From an uncultured Clostridia bacterium (lineage in GTDB: Bacteria > Bacillota > Clostridia > UBA1381): DNA of 35,577 bases. The notes under the pieces were generated by a model, which ran no database searches, had not been told where the DNA came from, and saw only the letters and a program-made list of their open reading frames with translations. The stretch covers positions 1 through 35,577 of the forward strand of contig CAJUEZ010000019.1 in assembly GCA_910585485.1 (NCBI GenBank), read 5' to 3'. Position 1 is the stretch's first letter, and the number at the start of each line of letters is the position of its first letter. This document shows, piece after piece, positions 17,679 to 25,466 of the stretch. The position numbers and the translations under genes are program-made.

Positions 17679-18089
17679 ATGGAAGTAGGAAGCAAAGAGG
17701 TATGCAGAGCGGCAATAGAGATTGCTATAACAGACTCAAGGGAGGAGGAAACGGCGCTTAAGGAAAAGAATAATCAAAAAGGAATAAAATCGGTTGCCAT
17801 AGATTTTGGCTGCGATTTTGCGGGCGCGGTGTCCAAAATACTTGAAAGAGCGGTTGTCGCCGCTAAAAGAGAAAATGTAATCGGCTCAACTCACGCTGAG
17901 GAGGGAGCTGTCGCGGGAGCCGCGCATGAAGCGCTTCAGCAGATTATGGATAAGTGCCTTGGGTTAAATTTGGGCGGAAAAATAGGCATTGCAAGATATG
18001 AATCACATATAAGCGTTTGCTTGTACTTTGCGATTGGACTTTTAAATTTAAACGATATAGCGATAGGTATGGGACATAGAGCGGTTTAA
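17679..18089 (+). CDS. HutP-family protein (possible RNA-binding antiterminator)
   Basis: 136 residues from ATG 17679, with AAGGA about 5 bases upstream; an earlier in-frame opening at 17580 runs inside the previous gene and is not used. The C-terminal half, GKIGIARYESHISVCLYFAIG followed by IAIGMGHRAV, resembles Bacillus HutP (RGNPYES...WIAVSLYGTIGAPIKGLEHETFGVGINH). HutP is a histidine- and Mg-dependent RNA-binding antiterminator of the histidine-use operon. By my hand alignment only His133 (GMGH) of the three ligand histidines of HutP is kept; His72 and His83 are close but not in register. No hut gene is nearby. Similar genes beside aroH and cmk are, to my recollection, frequent in Clostridia. 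Target unknown. Confidence 0.7.
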   Translation: MEVGSKEVCRAAIEIAITDSREEETALKEKNNQKGIKSVAIDFGCDFAGAVSKILERAVVAAKRENVIGSTHAEEGAVAGAAHEALQQIMDKCLGLNLGGKIGIARYESHISVCLYFAIGLLNLNDIAIGMGHRAV

Positions 18090-18142
18090 CGATATAAGCG
18101 CGCTAATAAATTGTAATTAAAATTAAAAAAGGAGAAATAAAC

Positions 18143-18508
18143 ATGGCAGTAAGAGCAATACGCGGCGCGACAACCGCGGAAGACAATACCAGAGAGGCGA
18201 TAATTGACGCGACTCTTGAACTTTTAAGCGTAATAGAGGAAAAGAATGATTTAAAACGAGCAGACTCAATATCTATAATATTTACTATAACTCCGGATTT
18301 GACAGCGGTTTTTCCCGCTGCGGCGGCACGAGAAATGGGACTTACATTTGTTCCGCTTCTTGATATGGCAGCGCCCCAAATTGACGGAAGTTTGGAAAAG
18401 TGCATACGCATAATGATACATATTAATACAGACAAGACAAAAGAGGAGATAAATCATGTTTATCTTCGCGGCGCGAAAGTATTGCGACCCGATTTGGCGG
18501 ATAAGTAA
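18143..18508 (+). CDS. aroH: Chorismate mutase, AroH class
   Basis: 121 residues, the length of the trimeric AroH-type enzyme that converts chorismate to prephenate for Phe and Tyr. It begins MAVRAIRGATT, with the substrate-binding Arg7, then TITPDLTAVFPAAAARE, CIRIMIH (Arg89, equivalent to Bacillus Arg90) and HVYLRGAKVLRPDL (Tyr107 and Arg115). The segment VPLLDMAAPQIDGSL aligns without gaps to the Bacillus and Thermus segment carrying catalytic Glu78, and the equivalent residue here is Ala77. The enzyme may therefore be impaired or use another residue. ATG 18143 has GGAG 8 bases upstream. It follows the HutP-family gene by 53 bases with no visible promoter. Confidence 0.92.
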   Translation: MAVRAIRGATTAEDNTREAIIDATLELLSVIEEKNDLKRADSISIIFTITPDLTAVFPAAAAREMGLTFVPLLDMAAPQIDGSLEKCIRIMIHINTDKTKEEINHVYLRGAKVLRPDLADK

Positions 18509-18546
18509 AATTATACGTTTTGTCTTTAGAAAGGGGCAGTATAGAT

Positions 18547-19218
18547 ATGGGATATATTTCGGTTGCGATAGACGGACCTGCCGGCGCGGGCAAAAGTTCC
18601 GTTTCAAAAGCGGCAGCGAAGGCATTGGGTTTTACATACATCGACACGGGCGCAATGTATAGAAGTGTGGCTCTGTACGCGATAAATAACGGCATTGACA
18701 TTAAAAATGAAACTGCAAAACTAATAAATCGTCTTGATGAGATTAAAATCAGCATAAAATATACAGACGAAGGACAAAGAATATACCTTTTTGACAGCGA
18801 CGTTTCCGAGCGTATACGCAAAGAAGATGTGTCAGTGGGTGCTTCTGACGTGGCAGTGATACCTGAAGTAAGGAAAAAACTCGTTGAACTTCAGCGCGAA
18901 ATGGCAAAAAGTGCGAATGTCATAATGGATGGGCGAGATATATGCTCATATGTGCTGCCAAATGCGCAGGTTAAAATATTTTTGACCGCCTCCTCGGATT
19001 CGCGTGCTAAAAGACGATATGACGAACTTACAGAAAAAGGAATCGAGTGCGACTTAAAAAAAATAAAAGAGGATATGGAATACCGCGATAAAAATGATTC
19101 GATGAGAGCTGTGGCGCCTCTTCAAAAAGCGGAGGATGCTGTGCTGTTGGATACGACAGAAATGAGTTTTGAAGAAAGCGTGGAAAAAGTAAAGGAGCTT
19201 ATAAATAATGTTTTATAA
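18547..19218 (+). CDS. cmk: Cytidylate kinase
   Basis: 223 residues. Phosphorylates CMP and dCMP with ATP. The N-terminal P-loop is AIDGPAGAGKSS, then TYIDTGAMYRSVAL (substrate binding), VIMDGRDICSYVLPNA and FLTASSDSRAKRRY (lid region), and the C-terminal RDKNDSMRAVAPLQKAEDAVLLDTTEMSFEE. The in-frame TTG at 18520 is less likely than ATG 18547, which follows AAGGGG by about 11 bases and gives the normal short MGYISVAIDGP start. It overlaps plsC by 11 bases. The order aroH-cmk-plsC-ispH/rpsA is common in Clostridia and links nucleotide, lipid, isoprenoid and ribosomal genes. Confidence 0.96.
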   Translation: MGYISVAIDGPAGAGKSSVSKAAAKALGFTYIDTGAMYRSVALYAINNGIDIKNETAKLINRLDEIKISIKYTDEGQRIYLFDSDVSERIRKEDVSVGASDVAVIPEVRKKLVELQREMAKSANVIMDGRDICSYVLPNAQVKIFLTASSDSRAKRRYDELTEKGIECDLKKIKEDMEYRDKNDSMRAVAPLQKAEDAVLLDTTEMSFEESVEKVKELINNVL

Positions 19219-19789
19219 AGTGTGTAAGATGATATTGCGCTTTTTTATGCTGTTTGTGTTCCGATTTGAATTTCGTGGACAGGAGAACATTCCCAAAGAC
19301 GGAGGAGTTATTATTGCGTATAATCACCGCAGTAATTGGGACCCTGTTGTCGCGGGTTTTAGCGCGCGGCGTCCTCTTACGTTTATGGCAAAGGAAGAAC
19401 TTTTTAAAAATCCTTTGTTCGGCGCGCTGATAAAAGGACTCGGAGCGTTCCCTGTTCATCGCGGAAGAGGCGATATTGGCGCTGTAAAAGCGGCTTTAAA
19501 TATATTAAAAGATGGTAAAGCAATGCTGATGTTCCCGGAGGGACATCGCATAAAAAACAATAAAAAAGTCAAGGCTAAACCCGGTGTTGCGCTGATTGCG
19601 CAGCGCGCGGGGGTAAGCGTCATTCCGGCTTGTATTTCAGGCGAGTATAAGTGGATGCACAAGATAACGGTGACTTACGGAAAACCCATAACTTTTGAGG
19701 AATATTACGGACAAAAAATCGGACAGGAGAAAATACAAAATCTTGCCGATAATGTGCTTGAAACAATCAGGAGTTTAGAGAGTATATAA
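19208..19789 (+). CDS. plsC: 1-acyl-sn-glycerol-3-phosphate acyltransferase
   Basis: 193 residues. Transfers the second acyl chain to lysophosphatidic acid in membrane phospholipid synthesis. The acyltransferase HX4D motif is NHRSNWDP, followed by FMAKEELFKNPLFG, GAFPVHRGRGD, the FPEGHR motif and KAKPGVALIAQRAGVSVIPACISG. A hydrophobic N-terminal segment anchors it to the membrane. The start lies 11 bases inside the end of cmk in another frame, so the two are coupled. It stops 15 bases before the ispH start. Confidence 0.94.
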   Translation: MFYKVCKMILRFFMLFVFRFEFRGQENIPKDGGVIIAYNHRSNWDPVVAGFSARRPLTFMAKEELFKNPLFGALIKGLGAFPVHRGRGDIGAVKAALNILKDGKAMLMFPEGHRIKNNKKVKAKPGVALIAQRAGVSVIPACISGEYKWMHKITVTYGKPITFEEYYGQKIGQEKIQNLADNVLETIRSLESI

Positions 19790-19804
19790 CGGAGAATATG
19801 GTAA

Positions 19805-21877
19805 ATGATAAGTGTAGCAAAAACAGCCGGTTTCTGTTATGGAGTAAAAAGAGCGGTTGACGGTGTATATCGTGAAATAGAAAACGGGAAAAAAATATCC
19901 ACGCTCGGACATTTGATTCATAATAGGCAGGTTATAGAGGATTTGGAGACAAAAGGTGTTTATTCCTTTGAAAGCGTGGCTGAAATACCCAAAGATTATA
20001 CTGTTGTCATAAGGGCACACGGAGTGGGTGAAGAGGTGTATAATGAACTTGCGGGCAGAGAGTATATTGATCTTACATGTCCGTTTGTTTCAAAAATACA
20101 TAGAATTGTCTCTGAGCATCACGAAAAGGGTTATAAAATAATCATCGTGGGAGATAAAAATCATCCCGAAGTAATAGGTATAAACGGTTGGTGTAAAAAC
20201 GATGCGCTCATAATAAACGATAGAAATCATAAACTTGACGAAGATTTAGCCGAAAAAGACATTTGCATTGTAGCACAAACAACAATAAATAGAAATTTTT
20301 TTGGTGAAATCGTACAAAATGTAAAAAAAACTTGCAAAAGTACCCTAATATTTGATACAATATGTAGTGCGACGAAGGATAGGCAAAAAGAGGCAGAAGA
20401 ACTTTCAAAGAATTCGGACATGATGATTGTAATCGGCGGCAAAGAAAGCTCGAATACAAGAAAGCTGTTTGAAATATCTAAGAGGAATTGTCCAAACACC
20501 TATCATATCGAAACTTTTGAGGATTTACCTCAAGAAAAAACATATAATAAAATAGGTATTACTGCGGGGGCGTCGACGCCGGGCGGTATTATCGAGGAGG
20601 TAGTAAAGGCTATGAGTGAAAATGTAAAAAATGAGGAGAACTTTGCAGAACTGTTTGCACAGTATGAAAGCAAGACTCTAAACAACGGGGACATTATTGA
20701 CGGTACAGTTGTTGAGGTTCGTAACAACGAGGTCATTGTTGATTTGGGTGGCTTCAAGTATAACGGACAGTTGGCGGCTGACCAGCTTACGGATGACCCG
20801 TCACTTAAGCCGTCTGATATTGTAAAAGAAGGCGATACAATCAAGGTTTACGTTGTAGGCGTAAATGATGGTGAGGGAAAAGTAGTTTTATCAAGAAAAA
20901 AATTGGTAGCTATGGAAAGCTGGAACAAAATCAAAGCGGCTTATGAATCCGAGGAAATTTTGGAAGGAAAGATTATCAAGGCCGTTAAGGGCGGCGTTAT
21001 CGCTCTTACAGATGGTTCGCAGGTATTTATTCCCGCGCGTCAGGCATCAGGAAGATTTGTACAGGACCTTCAGAGTTTAGTTGGCACAACAGTTAATTAC
21101 AAGATTATTGAAATTGATGAAAGAAGAAGACGTGTTATAGGCTCAGTAAGAGTTATTATTGAAGCTGAGAAGAAGGAAAAGGAAGATAAGTTCTGGGCTG
21201 ACGCAGAAGTTGGCAAAAAGTATCAGGGAACAGTTAAATCCCTTACATCTTTCGGCGCGTTTGTTGATATTGGCGGTGTGGACGGGCTTGTTCACATAAG
21301 CGAGCTTTCATGGAACAAGATTAAGCACCCTTCAGAGGTTGTTAAAGAAGGCGATGTGCTTGACGTTTACATCAAGGATATAAACGCGGAGACAAAGAAA
21401 ATTTCTCTTGGCTTTAAAAAGATTGAAGATAACCCATGGACAATCGCTCAGTCTAAGCTTAATTTGGGCGATGTTGTTAAATGTAAGATAGTACGCATGA
21501 TGCCGTTTGGCGCGTTTGCGGAGATTATGCCTAATGTAGATGGTCTTATCCACATTTCACAGATTGCGGACAGAAGAATCGGCAAGCCTGAAGATGTTCT
21601 TACAATCGGTGAAGAGGTAGAAGCTAAGATTACAGATATTAACTGGGAAGAAAAGAAAATAAGTCTTTCAATAAGAGCGCTTATTCCTGTTCCTGAGAAA
21701 GAAGAACCTGAGGTTGAAGAGGAAGAAATTCCTCAGGAGGGTGAGGCTCTTGTATATTCAACCGACCCTGAGGTTGAGGTTGAAGAACCGATAGAGGTTG
21801 AACCTGCTGAAGAAGTTAAAGAACCTGAGGTTGAAGAGGAAAAAGCAGAAGAAGCTGTTGAGGCAGACGCTGAATAA
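19805..21877 (+). CDS. ispH: Fusion of IspH (HMBPP reductase) and ribosomal protein S1
   Basis: 690 residues. IspH part (about 1-270): a 4Fe-4S enzyme making IPP and DMAPP at the end of the MEP pathway, with cluster cysteines Cys11 (FCYGV), Cys92 (LTCPFV) and Cys187 (DTICSATKDRQ), plus LIHN, NHPEV and TAGASTPG. S1 part: four S1 RNA-binding repeats at about 298-370, 386-455, 475-545 and 562-630; the last two have the classic FGAFVDIGGVDGLVHISELSW form. A Glu-rich low-complexity tail (about 632-690) follows. This fusion is known in Clostridia. An internal ATG at 20612 (Met270) with GAGGAGG upstream lies at the junction. ATG 19805 has GGAG 10 bases upstream; a terminator follows. Confidence 0.95.
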   Translation: MISVAKTAGFCYGVKRAVDGVYREIENGKKISTLGHLIHNRQVIEDLETKGVYSFESVAEIPKDYTVVIRAHGVGEEVYNELAGREYIDLTCPFVSKIHRIVSEHHEKGYKIIIVGDKNHPEVIGINGWCKNDALIINDRNHKLDEDLAEKDICIVAQTTINRNFFGEIVQNVKKTCKSTLIFDTICSATKDRQKEAEELSKNSDMMIVIGGKESSNTRKLFEISKRNCPNTYHIETFEDLPQEKTYNKIGITAGASTPGGIIEEVVKAMSENVKNEENFAELFAQYESKTLNNGDIIDGTVVEVRNNEVIVDLGGFKYNGQLAADQLTDDPSLKPSDIVKEGDTIKVYVVGVNDGEGKVVLSRKKLVAMESWNKIKAAYESEEILEGKIIKAVKGGVIALTDGSQVFIPARQASGRFVQDLQSLVGTTVNYKIIEIDERRRRVIGSVRVIIEAEKKEKEDKFWADAEVGKKYQGTVKSLTSFGAFVDIGGVDGLVHISELSWNKIKHPSEVVKEGDVLDVYIKDINAETKKISLGFKKIEDNPWTIAQSKLNLGDVVKCKIVRMMPFGAFAEIMPNVDGLIHISQIADRRIGKPEDVLTIGEEVEAKITDINWEEKKISLSIRALIPVPEKEEPEVEEEEIPQEGEALVYSTDPEVEVEEPIEVEPAEEVKEPEVEEEKAEEAVEADAE

Positions 21878-21891
21878 TGTGAAAAATATTG

Positions 21892-21921
21892 AAAAAGGGC
21901 AGTTGTATAACTGCTCTTTTC
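21892..21921 (+). terminator. Rho-independent terminator after ispH-rpsA
   Basis: AAAAGGGCAGTT (21893-21904) pairs with AACTGCTCTTTT (21909-21920), a 12-pair stem with one G-U pair and a GTAT loop. The stem ends in T and is followed by another T-rich stretch. It ends the uvrC-ispH run. Confidence 0.85.
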
Positions 21922-21950
21922 TTGATTTTTACAGCATTTTGTGTTACAAT
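21922..21950 (+). promoter_or_regulatory. Sigma-A type promoter of murD
   Basis: TTGATT (21922-21927), 17 bases, TACAAT (21945-21950). The predicted start near 21957 leaves a leader of about 100 bases before murD. The leader contains a weak 6-pair hairpin (CCGATT 21990-21995 with AATCGG 22004-22009) but nothing I recognise as a riboswitch. Confidence 0.7.
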
Positions 21951-22058
21951 ATAAAATATGCTTGTAAATCAAAAGTGTAGCGTATTTCACCGATTATAAA
22001 TTAAATCGGGAGGTTGTAACGAATACAATAAATATAATAACGTCGCGGAGGATTAGAA

Positions 22059-23432
22059 ATGAGTAAAATTGATGAATTTAAGCAAAATATGAATGAAAGA
22101 AATGTCACTGTAATTGGTATAGGCATATCGAATCTGCCGCTTATAAAGTATCTTGTAAAGCTTGGCGCAAGAGTTACGGCTTGCGATAAACGCACAAAGA
22201 ATGAGTTGGGAGAGAATTACAATGAACTTCAAAAATTAGGCGTGTCATTCAGTTTGGGCAAGGATTATCTTAAAAATCTTTCGGGGGATGTAATATTTAA
22301 AACTCCGGGGATGCGTTTTGATGTTCCTGAGATTCTCCGGGCAAAGGAAAATGGAAGTATTATAACAAGTGAAATGGAAGTGTTTTTTGACCTTTGTCCG
22401 TCGCATATTATAGCGGTGACCGGAAGTGACGGAAAAACTACCACAACTACGCTTATTCATAAAATGATGACAAAATCGGGATATAAGACTTGGCTTGGCG
22501 GAAATATAGGTAATCCATTGCTTGCCGACGTTGAGAATATGGAAAAGGATGACTGGGTAATTCTTGAACTGTCATCTTTTCAGCTGCATACAATGCGTAA
22601 ATCTCCGGAGATTGCCGTTATAACAAATATCAGTCCGAATCATCTTGATATGCACAAAGATTATCAGGAATATATAGACGCAAAGAAAAATATAATGCTC
22701 TATCAAAATAGCGGCGACATGCTGATTGTAAACGCGGAGAATGATGTAACCTCAAAAATCGGCAAAGAGGCAAAGGGAGAGGTAAGATATTTTTCACGGC
22801 AAAATAAAGCGGATGTTTATCTTGAAAACGGAGAGATAAAGCGCGGAGATGAAACTGTGTTAAATATAAGCGATATTAAAATCCCGGGAATGCACAACGT
22901 TGAAAATTATATGACGGCTATAGCGGCTACATGGGGACTTGTTGAAAATTCTGTAATCGTGGATGTCGCCAAGACTTTTGGAGGAGTGGAACATCGTATA
23001 GAACTTGTAAGAACATTTGAGAATGTCAGATATTACAATAGTTCTATTGATTCGAGTCCTAACCGCACAATAAATACGCTGCGCGTATTCCCTGAAAAGG
23101 TAATTATGATTGGCGGCGGTAAAGATAAAGGAATCCCGTATGATGAAATAGGACCTTCTTTGGTTGAGCATGTTAAGGTTCTTATACTGATAGGAGCAAC
23201 GTCTGACAAAATTCAGGAAGCGCTTGACATGGAAATAAAAAAGACCGGAAAAGGCAATGATATAGAAGTGATTCGCGCGCATAGTTATGAGGAAGCTGTA
23301 AATTCAGCGAGAAGTAAGGCGGTAAATGGTGATGTGGTCATACTGACTCCAGCAAGCACAAGCTTCGATATGTTTAAGAACTTTGAAGAACGCGGAAATT
23401 TATTTAAAAAACTTGTAAATGAGCTGAAATAA
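22059..23432 (+). CDS. murD: UDP-N-acetylmuramoyl-L-alanine--D-glutamate ligase
   Basis: 457 residues. Adds D-glutamate to UDP-MurNAc-L-Ala in cytoplasmic peptidoglycan synthesis. The N-terminal Rossmann-like domain (VIGIGISNLPLIKYLVKLGA) binds the UDP part, the central ATPase domain has VTGSDGKTTTTTLI, LGGNIGNPL, ELSSFQL and NISPNHLDMH with the carbamylated-lysine context, and the C-terminal domain has NSSIDSSPNRT and LTPASTSFDMFKNFEERGN. The ATG has GGAGGAT 7 bases upstream. It heads an operon with the three M42 peptidases, the first starting one base after its stop, and stands apart from the usual mur cluster. Confidence 0.96.
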   Translation: MSKIDEFKQNMNERNVTVIGIGISNLPLIKYLVKLGARVTACDKRTKNELGENYNELQKLGVSFSLGKDYLKNLSGDVIFKTPGMRFDVPEILRAKENGSIITSEMEVFFDLCPSHIIAVTGSDGKTTTTTLIHKMMTKSGYKTWLGGNIGNPLLADVENMEKDDWVILELSSFQLHTMRKSPEIAVITNISPNHLDMHKDYQEYIDAKKNIMLYQNSGDMLIVNAENDVTSKIGKEAKGEVRYFSRQNKADVYLENGEIKRGDETVLNISDIKIPGMHNVENYMTAIAATWGLVENSVIVDVAKTFGGVEHRIELVRTFENVRYYNSSIDSSPNRTINTLRVFPEKVIMIGGGKDKGIPYDEIGPSLVEHVKVLILIGATSDKIQEALDMEIKKTGKGNDIEVIRAHSYEEAVNSARSKAVNGDVVILTPASTSFDMFKNFEERGNLFKKLVNELK

Positions 23433-23433
23433 T

Positions 23434-24462
23434 ATGAGAAAACTAATAAAAAAATTAAGTGATATGCGATGTGTATCAGGTTTTGAATATAGACATACAG
23501 ACGAGATACTTCAGATGTTTATGGAGTATTGCGATGATGCCGAGATAGATTCTCTTGGAAGCGTAATAGCCGTAAAACACTGCGGACTGGAAAACGCGCC
23601 AAAACTTATGATTGAGGCGCATTGTGATGAAATAGGACTTATGGTAACATCTGTAACAGATGAAGGTTATCTGCTTTTTGCTAATGTTGGCGGAGTAGAC
23701 GAAAGAACATTGCCTATGACGGAAGTAGTGGTTCATGGCAAAGAGGATTTATGGGGTGTTATAGGAATAAAGCCTAATTATCTGCTTGAAAGCGGTAAAA
23801 CGGTTAAAATAAGTGAATTGGCTATTGATACAGGTCTTGACGCAAAAAAGGTTAAAGAACTTGTCGCGGTTGGAGATAGCGTAACGCTCGCTCAGTCAGT
23901 TGGAAAACTGGGAAAAAAGCAGTTCAGTGGTAAATCTCTTGATGACAGAGCAAGTGTGGCAGCAATCTTGTCGGTTATGAAAAATATAGCCGAAGCGAAT
24001 ATAAATATAGACGTATACGCGGTTGCGGCTGTTCAGGAAGAGGTAGGCTGCCGCGGCGGAAAAACCACCGCGTACGGAATAAATCCTGATATGGCTGTTG
24101 CTATTGACGTATGTCACGGAATAACGCCGGACAACAGTGATAACGCATTTGAAGTAGGAATGGGGACTATTATTTCAGTAGGACCGAATCTTCATCCCAA
24201 ACTGACGAGGGCGCTGTTTGACACGGCAAAGCGTCACGGAATAAAGTGCGGCACAGATGTTGACGGGGGAAATACAGGCACAGACGCGTGGGAGATACAA
24301 GTTGCTCGAAACGGTGTTCCAACCGCGCTTTTATCAATACCGTTAAAGTATATGCACACATCAGTTGAAACGCTTGCGCTGTCGGATGTGAAAGCGACAG
24401 TGAAGCTTTTAACTGAATTTATAAAAGAACAGAAGGGGGACATATCATGGCTGAACTTCTGA
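23434..24462 (+). CDS. M42-family metallo-aminopeptidase, copy 1
   Basis: 342 residues. M42 peptidases form large tetrahedral complexes that trim amino acids from peptides in the cytosol. All expected two-metal site residues are seen: His63 and Asp65 (EAHCDEIG), Asp170 (KSLDDR), the catalytic base Glu202 and ligand Glu203 (QEEVG), Asp225 (AIDV) and His308 (KYMHTSVE). It starts one base after the murD stop; the Shine-Dalgarno is weak, so translation probably relies on coupling to murD. It is the first of three tandem paralogues, overlapping copy 2 by 16 bases. Substrate preference cannot be read from the sequence. Confidence 0.93.
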   Translation: MRKLIKKLSDMRCVSGFEYRHTDEILQMFMEYCDDAEIDSLGSVIAVKHCGLENAPKLMIEAHCDEIGLMVTSVTDEGYLLFANVGGVDERTLPMTEVVVHGKEDLWGVIGIKPNYLLESGKTVKISELAIDTGLDAKKVKELVAVGDSVTLAQSVGKLGKKQFSGKSLDDRASVAAILSVMKNIAEANINIDVYAVAAVQEEVGCRGGKTTAYGINPDMAVAIDVCHGITPDNSDNAFEVGMGTIISVGPNLHPKLTRALFDTAKRHGIKCGTDVDGGNTGTDAWEIQVARNGVPTALLSIPLKYMHTSVETLALSDVKATVKLLTEFIKEQKGDISWLNF

Positions 24463-25466
24463 AATTGCTTTCCGAAGAAAACGGAGTAAGCGGAAACGAA
24501 TCGGCAGTGCGAAATTTAATAATAAATGAAATTCAAGATTATGCGGATAATGTTCAAATTGATACTATGGGAAGCGTAATAGCTTTTAAACGCGGATATA
24601 ATTCCGATAAAACTATTGCTGTGACGGCAAATATGGATGAGGCGGGATTTATAATAAGCGGAATAACAGAGAATGGTTATCTGAAGTTTAAGCCTGTCGG
24701 AAATATCGACGCACGCAAAATTATATCTAAAAAGGTAGTAATCGGGGATAAAAAAATTAAAGGTGTCATCGGAATGAAAGCGATTCATCTTCAAACGCGC
24801 ACGGAACGTGAAAATACTGTTGCTGTAAGCAAACTTTTTATTGATATAGGAGCAAAAAACAAAGAAAAGGCGCAAAAGTATGTAAACGTTGGAGATTATG
24901 TGACGTTTGATACCGAATTTTCTCAGGTCGGCTCTAATGTAAAAGGCAAAGCGCTTGAAAGAAGCGGAGCATGCGCGGCGCTTATTAAAGCTTTTCAAAA
25001 AAGTTATCCTTATGACGTATACGCGTGTTTTCTTTCTCAGCATGAAGTCGGAAACAGAGGGGCTCAAATAGCTACCCACAGAATAAAAGCGGATGCGGTG
25101 CTTTCGGTCTCGGCGGCGGAAACAACAGATATGCACGGATGCAGGGAAATTACATCGGGAGCAAGACTTGGAGGCGGAGTGATAGTCAGCCGAATGGATA
25201 AGAATGTTCTGACAGACAAAATAGCAACTGATAAAATGATAGAAGCCGCTCAGCAGAAAGAGATAAAGATACAGAAAAAGACGCTGAAGCCGCTAAGCAG
25301 CGGCACGGGAATGATGCAGTACAGCGCGGGCGGGAAATTGTGTCTGAACGCGGCGATTCCGTGCAGATATTCTCATTCACCGCTGTCCTTAATGTCGATG
25401 GATGATATTGACAGTGTGGCTGAATTTATAAATTTATTTTTAGATAAAATCGGAGAAATGATATAA
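24447..25466 (+). CDS. M42-family peptidase homologue, copy 2, probably inactive
   Basis: 339 residues, full length and in frame, and alignable to its two neighbours along most of its length. Active-site residues are largely replaced: His to Asn62 (TANMDEAG), Asp to Glu171 (KALERS in place of KALDNR), the catalytic base Glu to His199 (QHEVG in place of QEEVG) and Asp to Ser222 (SVSA in place of AVDV). Asp64, Glu200 and His310 remain. The DGGTDAG segment of copy 3 is SSGTGMM here. I infer a non-catalytic subunit, perhaps structural or regulatory in a mixed complex. ATG 24447 is preceded by GGGGGA and overlaps copy 1; its stop overlaps copy 3 by one base. Confidence 0.88.
   Translation: MAELLKLLSEENGVSGNESAVRNLIINEIQDYADNVQIDTMGSVIAFKRGYNSDKTIAVTANMDEAGFIISGITENGYLKFKPVGNIDARKIISKKVVIGDKKIKGVIGMKAIHLQTRTERENTVAVSKLFIDIGAKNKEKAQKYVNVGDYVTFDTEFSQVGSNVKGKALERSGACAALIKAFQKSYPYDVYACFLSQHEVGNRGAQIATHRIKADAVLSVSAAETTDMHGCREITSGARLGGGVIVSRMDKNVLTDKIATDKMIEAAQQKEIKIQKKTLKPLSSGTGMMQYSAGGKLCLNAAIPCRYSHSPLSLMSMDDIDSVAEFINLFLDKIGEMI

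Noticed and set aside
19798..19860. An out-of-frame ATG with GGAG 3 bases upstream, 20 codons, overlapping the ispH start
   Set aside because: Spacing is poor, and the same GGAG is better placed for ispH at 19805; no sign of a leader peptide structure.
21700..21875. Repeated CCTGAGGTTGA-like units as a DNA repeat or mobile element
   Set aside because: They encode the Glu/Pro/Val low-complexity tail of the S1 protein and reflect that amino acid pattern.
21990..22013. Hairpin and GGGAGG in the murD leader as a riboswitch or second ribosome site
   Set aside because: The stem is only 6 pairs, and the GGGAGG is followed by TTG TAA with no open frame; nothing matches a known riboswitch core.
24516..25136. 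A 206-codon open frame on the minus strand
   Set aside because: It is antisense to the M42 copy 2 gene, has no ribosome site, and a basic, aromatic-rich composition typical of reverse-strand shadows.
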